64,000 nt of DNA from Reichenbachiella carrageenanivorans (GTDB taxonomy: Bacteria; Bacteroidota; Bacteroidia; Cytophagales; Cyclobacteriaceae). The notes below the pieces were generated by a model that worked only from the letters and a program-made list of their open reading frames with translations, was not told the origin of the DNA and did not search any database. Positions 29,341 through 37,973 of this stretch are shown here, piece after piece. The translations under genes and the position numbers were made by a program. Within the stretch, counting starts at the first letter, position 1; the number at the start of each line of letters is the position of its first letter. The stretch covers positions 4,683,501-4,747,500 of the forward strand of contig NZ_CP106735.1 of NCBI RefSeq assembly GCF_025639805.1. Reading direction: 5' to 3'.

Positions 29341-31326
29341 CTAAACCACAGCCATATCTTTTTGTTTTGTTTTTTTAGTTGTGGCCTGGTATGACTTATC
29401 TTTCAAGTCGTTGATCACACCACCTGCCAGCAGTACACGCACTTGTCTATCGCTCAGTTTAGTTTTTACTAGAATTTCACTACTTGTAGTAATGTTTTTA
29501 GCCAAAATGGGCTGATCGCTGGTAATGGCTTCGCGCAAATCTTCGAATAGCAGCACGTCATTTTCATCGAGATCATCATAATCCGACGGATTGTCAAATT
29601 CAAAAGGTATAATCCCAAAGTTGACTAGATTTTGCCAGCCTATTCTCGCATAACTTTTGGCAATGACCGCTCGCTGACCCAAATATCTTGGGACTAAGGC
29701 CGCATGCTCTCTAGAAGATCCTTGGGCGTAATTTTCGCCTGCGATTACGATATGACCATCTTTACTTAGCTTCGCTTGTTTATAATACGACTTGGACAAT
29801 GCCTGATAAGCATACTTACTAATCGCTGGAATATTACTCCTCAGCGGCAGCACCTCTGCCCCAGCTTTCAATATCTCGTCTGTGGAAATATTGTCTCCCA
29901 TTTTCAACAAAACAGGCACTTGAAACTCCTGCTCCAATCGTTGAAATTTAGGAATAGGTTTAATATTAGGCCCCAACTCGATTTCTACATCTTCACTCGC
30001 TGGTTTTGGAGGAAATACTACTGTAAGCCCCGATTTTACTTGATCAGGTTCTTTAAATTTTGGATAACTAAAATCTAGGGTACGTGGATCGGTAATTTCG
30101 CCCATGAGGGCACTAGCAGCCGCCGTTTCAGGACTACATAGGTAGACTTGATCGTCTTTTGTCCCCGATCTGCCAGGGAAGTTTCTTGGCATAGTTCGTA
30201 AGCTAATCTTGCCCGTGGCGGGGCTTTGTCCCATGCCTATACAGCCCATGCACCCTGTCTGATGAAACCGCGCACCTGAACTCATCAAATCACCCATGGC
30301 ACCATTGGCAGTCAAAGATTGGATCGTTTGTCGCGACGAAGGGTTTACATCCAAAGAAACCTCTGCCGGTATTTGTTTTTCTTTTACCATTTGTGATACC
30401 ATCCAAAAATCTCGATAGCCAGGGTTGGCCGAAGAGCCTATCACTACTTGCGAAACGGGTCTACCTGCCACCTCTCTGACTGGCACTACATTGCCTGGAC
30501 TGCTTGGACATGCAATCATGGGCTCTACCTTGGACAGGTCTATATGATCGGTTATTTCATACTCAGCGCCTGGGTCTGCGACAAGCTCCACCCAGTCTCC
30601 TTCTCTCCCTTGTTGTTTCAAAAATTCTTTGGTTCGCTCATCAGATGGGAATACAGAAGAAGTAGCACCCATCTCCGTACCCATATTGGCAATGACATGG
30701 CGATCCCATGCACTCAGATTTTTCAACCCCTCACCATAATACTCAATCACATAGCCTTTGGCTCCATTTACATCGTATCTACGGAGCATCTCTAGCACTA
30801 CATCTTTGGCACTTACCCAGTCGGGCAACTTACCCGTCAGCTCTACCCCCAGCACCTTTGGCATTTTCACATAATAGGGTTCGCCAGCTGCTGCCATGGC
30901 TACATCTAGGCCTCCTGTGCCAATCGCCAACATACCCAAACCTCCCCCTGCGCAAGAATGACTATCAGAACCTAGTAGGCTTTTTCCCGGCACACCAAAC
31001 TGCTCCATATGCACAACATGGCTGATCCCATTGCCCGCTCTGCTGTAGTGATACCCCATCTTTTGGGCGGCAGCCTGTAGAAAAACATGGTCATCTGCAT
31101 TCTTGAAATCAGTCTGAAGCAAGTTGTGATCTACATACTGTACGGCTTTTTCGGCCTTCACTTTAGTGAGTCCGATCGCCTGCAACTCTAGCATCACCAA
31201 GGTACCTGTAGCGTCTTGTTGCAAGACATGATCAATGCGAAGTCCGATTTCAGCACCAGGCGTCATATCCCCGGTAACAAGGTGTGATTCAATCAATTGC
31301 TGTGTAATATTTTTTGGTTTTGCCAT
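29341..31326 (-). CDS. aconitate hydratase, short bacterial type
   Basis: A 661-residue aconitase that would interconvert citrate and isocitrate in the TCA cycle. The catalytic domain includes LLGSDSHSCAGGGLGMLAIG, and HQTGCMGCIGMGQ with two of the three cysteines for the 4Fe-4S cluster. The swivel domain carries GDNISTDEI, YAQGSSREHAALVPRYLG and ARIGWQNLVNFGI. Its length fits the short aconitase type rather than the 850-900-residue AcnA or AcnB. It probably heads an operon with the ferritin-like gene downstream, which is an unusual partner. Confidence 0.93.
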   Translation of the reverse strand: MAKPKNITQQLIESHLVTGDMTPGAEIGLRIDHVLQQDATGTLVMLELQAIGLTKVKAEKAVQYVDHNLLQTDFKNADDHVFLQAAAQKMGYHYSRAGNGISHVVHMEQFGVPGKSLLGSDSHSCAGGGLGMLAIGTGGLDVAMAAAGEPYYVKMPKVLGVELTGKLPDWVSAKDVVLEMLRRYDVNGAKGYVIEYYGEGLKNLSAWDRHVIANMGTEMGATSSVFPSDERTKEFLKQQGREGDWVELVADPGAEYEITDHIDLSKVEPMIACPSSPGNVVPVREVAGRPVSQVVIGSSANPGYRDFWMVSQMVKEKQIPAEVSLDVNPSSRQTIQSLTANGAMGDLMSSGARFHQTGCMGCIGMGQSPATGKISLRTMPRNFPGRSGTKDDQVYLCSPETAAASALMGEITDPRTLDFSYPKFKEPDQVKSGLTVVFPPKPASEDVEIELGPNIKPIPKFQRLEQEFQVPVLLKMGDNISTDEILKAGAEVLPLRSNIPAISKYAYQALSKSYYKQAKLSKDGHIVIAGENYAQGSSREHAALVPRYLGQRAVIAKSYARIGWQNLVNFGIIPFEFDNPSDYDDLDENDVLLFEDLREAITSDQPILAKNITTSSEILVKTKLSDRQVRVLLAGGVINDLKDKSYQATTKKTKQKDMAVV

Positions 31327-31422
31327 GATGTGCTTATTGCTTTCTTTATAAAAAATGTCTTAGAAGTAAGAAAAGATGACCAGACAATTGCTCGTCTGAT
31401 CATCGATTTACAAAAAGGGGGA

Positions 31423-31863
31423 TTAATTAAATAGCTCGCTGGCGCGATCAGTCAAACTGTCGATTTTGGTCTGATAGGTCACGAGCACTTCTTCTGATTC
31501 TTTTTTAACATCTTTCCAAGTCTCCTCAGTAGCTTCCGTAATGTCCGCTACTTCATCACTCAACTTTTGCCGCTCTTTTTTCAACTCACTGAGGGTTGTA
31601 TTCACTTGCTCTTTTACCTCGTCAGTCGCTCCATCAAGTTTACCTTCTAGCGTTGTGATTTCTGCATCTACTGCGTCAATGGCCTTGTTGTACTTAGTTT
31701 TCAATTGTTGCTTGGCTTCTGAGGCTTGGTCTTTCACTTTTTCTACGGTTTTAGTTGTTTCACTTTTTTCTGACTTGGTAGAACAGGCTCCTAGACCAAC
31801 CGATAACATGGTCAATACAAGGATGAGCTGATGACTTTTATTTCTGATTTTATTGATTTTCAT
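31423..31863 (-). CDS. coiled-coil lipoprotein
   Basis: A 146-residue protein with an N-terminal hydrophobic stretch ending in the lipobox LGAC (Cys27), so a lipid-anchored periplasmic or outer-membrane protein. The rest is a long Glu/Lys-rich coiled coil with heptad character and no enzyme motif. It sits between the aconitase and the universal stress protein genes. The function is unknown; a spacer or envelope-stress role would be a guess. Confidence 0.75.
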   Translation of the reverse strand: MKINKIRNKSHQLILVLTMLSVGLGACSTKSEKSETTKTVEKVKDQASEAKQQLKTKYNKAIDAVDAEITTLEGKLDGATDEVKEQVNTTLSELKKERQKLSDEVADITEATEETWKDVKKESEEVLVTYQTKIDSLTDRASELFN

Positions 31864-32069
31864 AATGATATGGTTTGAATAATTATACCCGAGTGGCGTG
31901 TTTCCCTATCGGGTCGTTTATTTGATGATATAACGGCCAAAACCGTTCCGCTTGAGCGAAAGCCCGTTTGCAGCCATTAGAACTCGGTTGAGCCTTAAAT
32001 ACCGTGAAGAAAATTCAACACCATCGTGTAAAATGGGAAAGATTCTCCACAAGCCTATTGCTGCTGGCG

Positions 32070-32921
32070 TTAGACTTTCTCTACCAACACGGGGATGTCC
32101 GTTTCTTTGATCACCTTTTCGGAAAGGCTGCTCTGAAAAAAGGTCCAAAAGCTAGACTTCTCATAGGTCTTCATCAAAATCAATCCTGGCTTGATGTCTT
32201 CGACCACCTGCATGATACCAGCAATTTCGGCTTTGTTGGGCACGACATGAATTCTATAATTTCGGATTTTGAGTAGTTTCACCAGCGCCGTCATTTTAGG
32301 CAAAATATCCGCCTCATTGAGCAGTTCGGTCGTATTCACATTCACAAAATGAATGGTAGCCCCATGATTTTCGAGCATACGACAGATGTCATACAATCGA
32401 TCTGGCAACTCTGTGCTGAGATCGGTAGCGATCATCACATCATCAAAATGGATATCTGCATATTGAGAAATTGCCAAAACAGGAATTCCTGATTCACGGA
32501 TCAACTTTTCGGTGTTATTGCCCATGAAATGCTGAAGAAGATGAGACTCTCCCGACGTACCTGACACCACCAAATCCACCTCTACATCTCTAAGCAGTTC
32601 GTTGATGCCACTAGCCAAGCTATCGTTTACTATATAAAGCTGTCCCTTCAGGTCTTCAGACAGGTGCTTGTCCATCTCCTGTCTCAATTTTTTGAGAACA
32701 GTGGTCTTCTCATCTTCCATTTGCTGCTCTTGTAGTGCACTGCTCATAGCTGTTGACGCACTCCCGGAATATATAGGTGTAACGACTGGATGATATGGTA
32801 GAAAATGTACTACATGCACTTGACCTTTAAATTTGGTAGCCAGTTGATTGGCCGCCTTGAGTCCTGTAGTGGACTCTTCTGAGAAATCTACGGGTACTAA
32901 AAAGTTTTTTATGTCTTTCAT
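32070..32921 (-). CDS. tandem universal stress protein (UspA-like)
   Basis: A 283-residue cytoplasmic protein with two Usp domains, from the ATG at 32921 (MKDIKNFLVPVDFSEES). The longer frame to 33002 adds 27 residues unlike the family. Domain 1 (about 1-145) ends in VSGTSGESHLLQHFMGNN, close to the ATP-binding G-2x-G-9x-G form. Domain 2 (150-283) lacks that loop (MKTYEKSSFWTFF), so only one domain probably binds nucleotide. It belongs by strand and position to the stress gene group. Confidence 0.9.
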   Translation of the reverse strand: MKDIKNFLVPVDFSEESTTGLKAANQLATKFKGQVHVVHFLPYHPVVTPIYSGSASTAMSSALQEQQMEDEKTTVLKKLRQEMDKHLSEDLKGQLYIVNDSLASGINELLRDVEVDLVVSGTSGESHLLQHFMGNNTEKLIRESGIPVLAISQYADIHFDDVMIATDLSTELPDRLYDICRMLENHGATIHFVNVNTTELLNEADILPKMTALVKLLKIRNYRIHVVPNKAEIAGIMQVVEDIKPGLILMKTYEKSSFWTFFQSSLSEKVIKETDIPVLVEKV

Positions 32922-33124
32922 GATATTCTTTTTTGAGGTTATCACATCACACCAAAGCGTGACACTACCCCTCATCATGAAAAAACCGATCCAAGCGGAC
33001 AACCTCCCCTAAAACACTGGAAACCCTAAATGAACAATAGCTAAGTGTATCACTTCAGACCCAATTGAGGAGAATGTTCTACAGAGCCCCCCTATTTCAA
33101 CGCCCTTTTATTTAAAACCAACGC

Positions 33125-33154
33125 TTTCTGTTTTCAATCATAATTGCATCTTTG
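33125..33154 (+). promoter_or_regulatory. candidate promoter of ModF-like gene
   Basis: TTTC at 33125-33128 and CATCTTTG at 33147-33154, 18 bases apart, approximate the Bacteroidota TTTG/TAnnTTTG promoter. It lies 28 bases before the ATG at 33183, which argues against a TTG start at 33144. Confidence 0.4.
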
Positions 33155-33182
33155 CACTCTATCATCAATAAGAGCGTCTACT

Positions 33183-34436
33183 ATGTCGGCAAATCAGCAC
33201 CATTGGAATATCAAATTAGCACAAGCCCCAGACCGAAAACCACTTCTAACTGCCCTGTTGGACAAAAAATATTCAGCTGACTTTGAATGGCTAGCACAGC
33301 AAAAGATTAGGATCATTTCGCCCAAGACTATCCTGAGCTTTATCGATGAAGAATTGATCCATGACAATGATGCCATTCTAAAACAAAACGGGCAAATGCT
33401 CCATTCGATGTCTTCGGGTGAGCGGAAGCAGGCCTATTTACAATATGTATTGGCGCAAAAACCAGATACACTTATACTGGATCATTTTCTGGACAACCTG
33501 GACACCAATGCCAGAACGCATTTTTCTGATCTATTGAAATCTCAGTGTGAAGAACTGCACCTAATCAACATCTACTCGCGAGATGATGATCACATGATTT
33601 TTTTGTCCGACACCTATTTATATGAGAACGACACATTAAGTATATATGACCCTACTACTGGGCCTGAGTCAGCAGGAGATCTAAGATTCAACAATAATCA
33701 CCCGATACCAAAGGCCAGCAAAATCGGCCCAGAAGTCCCACAAGAACTAGTAGAATTCAAGAGTGTTACCATCTCCTACTTAGACAAAAGTATTTTACGA
33801 GACATCAACTGGAAAGTAGAAAAAGGACAATTTTGGCACTTGTATGGCCCTAATGGCAGTGGCAAAACGACACTCCTCACCATGATCACTGGCGACAACC
33901 CAAAAGCCTACGGTCAAAACATCAAACTATTTGGCAAACAAAAAGGCTCTGGCGAAACGATTTGGGAAATCAAACAAAAGGTGGGCTACTTCACCACCAA
34001 CATGACCTTCCAATTTAAAAGAATGCAAACGGCTCAAGAAATGGTACTGTCTGGTTTCTTCGACTCTATAGGGCTCTATCAGATTGCTGGGGATCACCAA
34101 GTCAAACTGGCTAATGAATGGCTCACTTTCATCGGTCTATCTCACTTGGCCAAGCAACCATTCATCAACCTATCTATGTGCCACCAGCGCATGATCATGA
34201 TCGCCCGAGCCATGGTAAAACACCCACCTTTACTCATTCTAGACGAAGCCTCTGTAGACCTGGATGACGAAAGCGCCAGACGCATGAGTGCCCTTATCAA
34301 CCGCATTGCTCATGAAGGTGAAACCACCATCATCTACGTCTCGCACAGGCTAGAGCCAGGCCTTACGCCTTCTAACAGTTTTGAGTTGATTCCGGGGGAT
34401 GAGGGGTCTCAAGGAATCGTCAATAGTCTGAATTAA
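33183..34436 (+). CDS. ModF-like tandem ABC ATPase with N-terminal half lacking Walker A
   Basis: The protein has 417 residues from the ATG at 33183. The C-terminal ABC domain is nearly complete: Walker A GPNGSGKTT, Walker B LLILDEAS, and a switch His in VSHR, but its signature is LSMCHQRM instead of LSGGQ. The N-terminal half has a signature-like SSGERKQAYL and a Walker B-like LILDHF, yet no Walker A. This order matches ModF/PhrA-type soluble tandem ATPases, shortened at the N-terminus. No membrane partner is adjacent. It may be an ATPase with one active site; the substrate is unknown. Confidence 0.7.
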   Translation: MSANQHHWNIKLAQAPDRKPLLTALLDKKYSADFEWLAQQKIRIISPKTILSFIDEELIHDNDAILKQNGQMLHSMSSGERKQAYLQYVLAQKPDTLILDHFLDNLDTNARTHFSDLLKSQCEELHLINIYSRDDDHMIFLSDTYLYENDTLSIYDPTTGPESAGDLRFNNNHPIPKASKIGPEVPQELVEFKSVTISYLDKSILRDINWKVEKGQFWHLYGPNGSGKTTLLTMITGDNPKAYGQNIKLFGKQKGSGETIWEIKQKVGYFTTNMTFQFKRMQTAQEMVLSGFFDSIGLYQIAGDHQVKLANEWLTFIGLSHLAKQPFINLSMCHQRMIMIARAMVKHPPLLILDEASVDLDDESARRMSALINRIAHEGETTIIYVSHRLEPGLTPSNSFELIPGDEGSQGIVNSLN

Positions 34437-34546
34437 TATTGTCATTGGTACGTCTCAAAAGTCAAATTGCCTTTTTTATTTTTGATTGGTAAATTCCTCA
34501 CCCCTAGTCCTTCTTCATTGGAGAAGGGAACACTAACCAACTTAAA

Positions 34547-34939
34547 ATGAACGATCTACATAAAGGAGCGAGTAGCAGACTTTTTGAGTTTGCGAAGGCC
34601 AATCGAAAAAAACAGACACCCGCAGAAAAGATACTATGGGATGCACTTCGGAATCGAAAGCTGGAAGGACACAAATTCAGGAGACAACATCCCATTTCTC
34701 AGTTTATCGCCGATTTTTATTGTCATGAATCTAAACTCATTATTGAAGTAGATGGCGGCTATCACTCTGGACAGGAACAAGCAGAAATAGACGAAGGAAG
34801 AACACACGAACTAGAAGAGCTAGGGATAAAGGTCATCAGGTTCAAAAATGAAGATGTGGTGAACGAACTACTTAAGATTCTGAAGCATCTCAAACACGAC
34901 GCTTCTCCATCGAAGAAGCAAGAAAAGTCCTCTCCTTGA
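34547..34939 (+). CDS. DUF559 (Vsr-like endonuclease fold) protein
   Basis: The 130-residue protein has the DUF559 signature: TPAEKILWDALRNRKLEGHKFRRQHPI followed by IADFYCHESKLIIEVDGG and the C-terminal IKVIRFKNEDV. The D...E.D residues fit a PD-(D/E)xK nuclease core. Substrate and role are unknown. The gene is enclosed by short palindromes (34512-34528 region, and 34928-34947 at its 3' end) as such genes often are, suggesting a passenger or selfish gene. Confidence 0.85.
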   Translation: MNDLHKGASSRLFEFAKANRKKQTPAEKILWDALRNRKLEGHKFRRQHPISQFIADFYCHESKLIIEVDGGYHSGQEQAEIDEGRTHELEELGIKVIRFKNEDVVNELLKILKHLKHDASPSKKQEKSSP

Positions 34940-34947
34940 GGAGAGGA
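34928..34947 (+). terminator. hairpin at 3' end of DUF559 gene
   Basis: TCCTCTCC and GGAGAGGA pair perfectly around TTGA, followed by TTT. It overlaps the last codons of the gene and lies 30 bases before the AraC regulator start. Confidence 0.5.
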
Positions 34948-34976
34948 TTTAGGTGTGATGACTATCTTTACTCCAC

Positions 34977-35840
34977 ATGAAAGGTATACCTGTATATAGC
35001 ATCGAAAAATTCAAGGCGGATGGTGAAAAACCATATCAGGTAGAGGTATTCGATGCCAATCGCCATTTTGAGGTAGAGTACCCGCACTGCCACGATTTTT
35101 TTGAGGTGCTTTTTCTGACTCGGGGATCTGGTGTGCATATCATCGACAACAACCGCTACGAAATTCAACCGCCTTGTATTTTCTTTCTGAGCCCAGGACA
35201 AGCCCATAAATTAGAATTATCAGAAGACGTCACTGGGTATATCTTTCTGTTTACTGGAGAATTTTATTTGCTCGACAAGAGCAACCAAAACAAACTGCTT
35301 GAATACCCCTTCTTTTTTAATGTAAAGCAGGACAACCCGCCATTACTCATCAAAAACACTTCTGATCAAGTCTTTCTAGAATCGCTATTCAAGAAAGGCT
35401 GTGAAGAGATGACAAACACTGATAAAGGCACACAGGAACTCTCTCATGCCTTGCTCGAACTGATCCTATGCAGCTGTGAGCGACTCTATCCGCCCGAGCA
35501 TCTGGAAGGCGTGAAGCAAAAAGGGCATGTATTAGTCAAGCGCTTTCGCGAAATGATCGAGGAAAAATACCATCAAAACCTAAGCATCAAGGACTACGCC
35601 GAATCGCTAAACGTGAGCGAAAACCATTTGACACACTTAGTCAAAGAAAGAACTTCTAAAACCTCTAAAGAGCTGATCAGAGAGAAACAAATTATTGAAA
35701 TCAAACGACTTTTGAAGTATTCTGAGCTATCAATTACACAAATAGCTGATCATCTCAGTTTTAAAGATCAATCGTATTTCACTAAGTTTTTTAAGAAATC
35801 AGAAGGTATCACGCCACTCGACTACAGAGAGAATCGTTGA
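34977..35840 (+). CDS. AraC family transcriptional regulator
   Basis: The protein has 287 residues. An N-terminal cupin sensor domain (about 1-160; YPHCHDFFEVLFLTRGSG and PPCIFFLSPGQAHKLE) is followed by an AraC double HTH (about 190-287) with SIKDYAESLNVSENHLTHLVKE and ITQIADHLSFKDQSYFTKFFKK. The effector and targets are not evident; the small-molecule-binding cupin suggests a metabolite-responsive activator. The next gene is ilvC on the same strand after 223 bases, but there is no direct sign of regulation. Confidence 0.92.
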   Translation: MKGIPVYSIEKFKADGEKPYQVEVFDANRHFEVEYPHCHDFFEVLFLTRGSGVHIIDNNRYEIQPPCIFFLSPGQAHKLELSEDVTGYIFLFTGEFYLLDKSNQNKLLEYPFFFNVKQDNPPLLIKNTSDQVFLESLFKKGCEEMTNTDKGTQELSHALLELILCSCERLYPPEHLEGVKQKGHVLVKRFREMIEEKYHQNLSIKDYAESLNVSENHLTHLVKERTSKTSKELIREKQIIEIKRLLKYSELSITQIADHLSFKDQSYFTKFFKKSEGITPLDYRENR

Positions 35841-35909
35841 AAAGTACCTAAACTATTCCCTTTTCCACCACAAAAATTGGCGAAAGCCATCACATCTTTG
35901 TAAAAGTGA

Positions 35910-35932
35910 GACATGTGAAAATCTCACATGTC
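35910..35932 (+). promoter_or_regulatory. palindrome upstream of ilvC
   Basis: GACATGTGA and TCACATGTC form a perfect 9-base inverted repeat around 5 bases, 131 bases before ilvC. It could be an operator or the terminator of the AraC gene, though no T tract follows. GGAGGAGGAC lies just after it. Confidence 0.4.
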
Positions 35933-36063
35933 ATTTCGTAGGAGGAGGACTAAAAAGAAATTGTTATCGAAATGCAGCTCGAAAATCTTTCTGCACATCG
36001 CTAAGTAAATCCCTCCACAAGTTTCGGAATGATTAGGGAAAGCAATAAAAAACAAAAAAAGAT

Positions 36064-37545
36064 ATGGCTAATTATTTCAACACACTACCGCTAAGAGAGC
36101 AACTGAATCAGTTGAGCGAAGCGGAATTTATGGACGGGTCTGAGTTTGCAGACGGCGTTGAGGCCTTGAAAGGCAAAAAAATCGTAATCGTAGGTGCTGG
36201 CGCACAAGGTTTGAACCAAGGTTTGAACATGAGAGATTCTGGATTGGATATCTCTTATGCCTTGAGACAAGTAGCTATCGATGAGAAGAGACCTTCTTTC
36301 GTAAACACTACTGAAGCTGGCTTCACTGTAGGTACTTACGAAGAATTAATCCCTACTGCGGATTTGGTGATCAACTTGACACCAGACAAGCAGCACACCA
36401 ATGCCGTTTCTACTTTCATGCCTTTGATGAAAAAAGGAGCAACACTTTCTTACTCTCACGGATTCAATATCGTAGAAGAAGGCATGCAGATCAGAGAAGA
36501 CTTGACCGTAATCATGGTCGCTCCTAAGTCTCCAGGATCAGAAGTAAGACAAGAATATTTGAGAGGATTTGGCGTACCTACATTAATCGCCGTTCACCCA
36601 GAAAATGACCCTCAGGGCAAAGGATGGGCAGAAGCGAAAGCTTATGCAGCTGCTACTGGCGGACACAGAGCGGGTTGTTTGAAATCGTCTTTCGTGGCTG
36701 AAGTAAAATCAGATTTGATGGGTGAGCAAACGATCCTTTGTGGATTGTTGCAAACTGGATCTATCCTTTGCTTCGACAAAATGGTAGCTGAAGGCGTAGA
36801 TGCTGGATGGGCTGCTAAATTCATCCAGTACGGATGGGAAGTAATCACTGAGTCATTGAAACACGGTGGTGTGTCTGGTATGCTAGACAGACTATCTAAC
36901 CCGGCAAAGGTTAAATGTTTCGAAGTGTCTGAAGAATTGAAAGACATCATGAGACCATTGTTTCAAAAGCATCAGGACGACATCATGTCTGGAGAGTTCT
37001 CTTCTACTATGATGGAAGATTGGGCTAACGACGATAAAAACCTACTCGGATGGAGAGCGGCGACTGGTGAGACTGCTTTCGAAAAAACTGCTCCTGCAGA
37101 TGTCGACATCACTGAGCAAGAGTATTATGACAAAGGCTTGTTGATGGTAGCTATGGTAAGAGCTGGTGTTGAGTTGGCTTACGAAACTATGACTGAAGCA
37201 GGTATCCAAGGTGCCTCTGCATACTACGAGTCACTTCACGAAACACCATTAATCGCTAACACGATCGCTAGAAAGAAATTGTTTGAAATGAACAGAGTCA
37301 TCTCTGACACAGCGGAGTACGGATGTTATCTATTCGATCATGCTTGTAAGCCACTTTTGGCAGACTTCATGAGCAAAGTAACCACCGACATCATCGGCAA
37401 AGATTACAATGAAGGCATCGACAATGGCGTAGACAATGTGACTTTGATCAAAATCAACGAAATATTGAGAGAGCACGACATCGAGTATGTAGGTGGTGAG
37501 CTAAGAGGTGCTATGACTGCCATGAAGCAGATCGCTTTGGGATAA
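36064..37545 (+). CDS. ilvC: ketol-acid reductoisomerase, class II
   Basis: This enzyme converts acetolactate to dihydroxy-isovalerate in valine, leucine and isoleucine synthesis, using NADPH and Mg. Its 493 residues fit the long class II form. The Rossmann loop is [21 protein letters not shown], followed by LTPDKQH and YSHGFNI, and [18 protein letters not shown]. Duplicated C-terminal helical domains contain metal-binding Glu/Asp ([17 protein letters not shown] and [13 protein letters not shown]). Other ilv genes are not adjacent, so it is a single-gene unit closed by a strong terminator. Confidence 0.97.
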   Translation: MANYFNTLPLREQLNQLSEAEFMDGSEFADGVEALKGKKIVIVGAGAQGLNQGLNMRDSGLDISYALRQVAIDEKRPSFVNTTEAGFTVGTYEELIPTADLVINLTPDKQHTNAVSTFMPLMKKGATLSYSHGFNIVEEGMQIREDLTVIMVAPKSPGSEVRQEYLRGFGVPTLIAVHPENDPQGKGWAEAKAYAAATGGHRAGCLKSSFVAEVKSDLMGEQTILCGLLQTGSILCFDKMVAEGVDAGWAAKFIQYGWEVITESLKHGGVSGMLDRLSNPAKVKCFEVSEELKDIMRPLFQKHQDDIMSGEFSSTMMEDWANDDKNLLGWRAATGETAFEKTAPADVDITEQEYYDKGLLMVAMVRAGVELAYETMTEAGIQGASAYYESLHETPLIANTIARKKLFEMNRVISDTAEYGCYLFDHACKPLLADFMSKVTTDIIGKDYNEGIDNGVDNVTLIKINEILREHDIEYVGGELRGAMTAMKQIALG

Positions 37546-37572
37546 TATCCCTTCTCAAAAGCACTTTTATTC

Positions 37573-37614
37573 AAACCCGTCAGGTTTTAATAACCTGACG
37601 GGTTTGTTTTTTTT
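37573..37614 (+). terminator. intrinsic terminator of ilvC
   Basis: AAACCCGTCAGGTT and AACCTGACGGGTTT pair fully around a short loop, followed by G and eight T. Confidence 0.9.
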
Positions 37615-37666
37615 ATACGGATCTGACTAAGTTGCACGGCAAATTTCATCGATCTGAACTCCTCGC

Positions 37667-37936
37667 ATGGCGACCAAGTACAAACTCATATACACCCATC
37701 AAGCACACAAGGATCACAAGAAAATATCCTCGTCGGGATTGGGCGAAAAAGTAGAAGAGCTGATCGCTCTGATTTCGGAAAATCCTTTTCAGCACTATCC
37801 GCCATTTGAAAAACTGCACGGAGATCAGGCAGGTGCCTACTCACGCCGAATCAATATCGAACACCGCCTAGAGTACGAAGTACATCAAGAGGAGCAGACG
37901 ATCAAAATCATTCGTATGTGGACGCATTACGCGTAA
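37667..37936 (+). CDS. YoeB/Txe-like mRNA-cleaving toxin, apparently without antitoxin
   Basis: The 89-residue protein matches the YoeB fold: ISENPF.HYPPFEKLHGD, then YSRRINIEHRLEYEV and the C-terminal RMWTHY. The Arg, Glu and terminal His/Tyr positions used for ribosome-dependent mRNA cleavage are present. YoeB genes normally follow a YefM antitoxin gene, but only 121 bases separate it from ilvC and half is a terminator; no antitoxin frame is seen on either side. It may be a solitary relic, or neutralised from elsewhere. Confidence 0.82.
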   Translation: MATKYKLIYTHQAHKDHKKISSSGLGEKVEELIALISENPFQHYPPFEKLHGDQAGAYSRRINIEHRLEYEVHQEEQTIKIIRMWTHYA

Positions 37937-37973
37937 GCGCCATAGTAGAAACCTCCTATAAAGCCTCCCCTAT

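Noticed and set aside
33144..33182. TTG start for the ModF-like gene
   Set aside because: It lies on the candidate promoter -7 box; ATG at 33183 is a better start.
35841..36063. Riboswitch or attenuator before ilvC
   Set aside because: There is one palindrome but no leader peptide with Val/Leu/Ile codons and no terminator/antiterminator pair.
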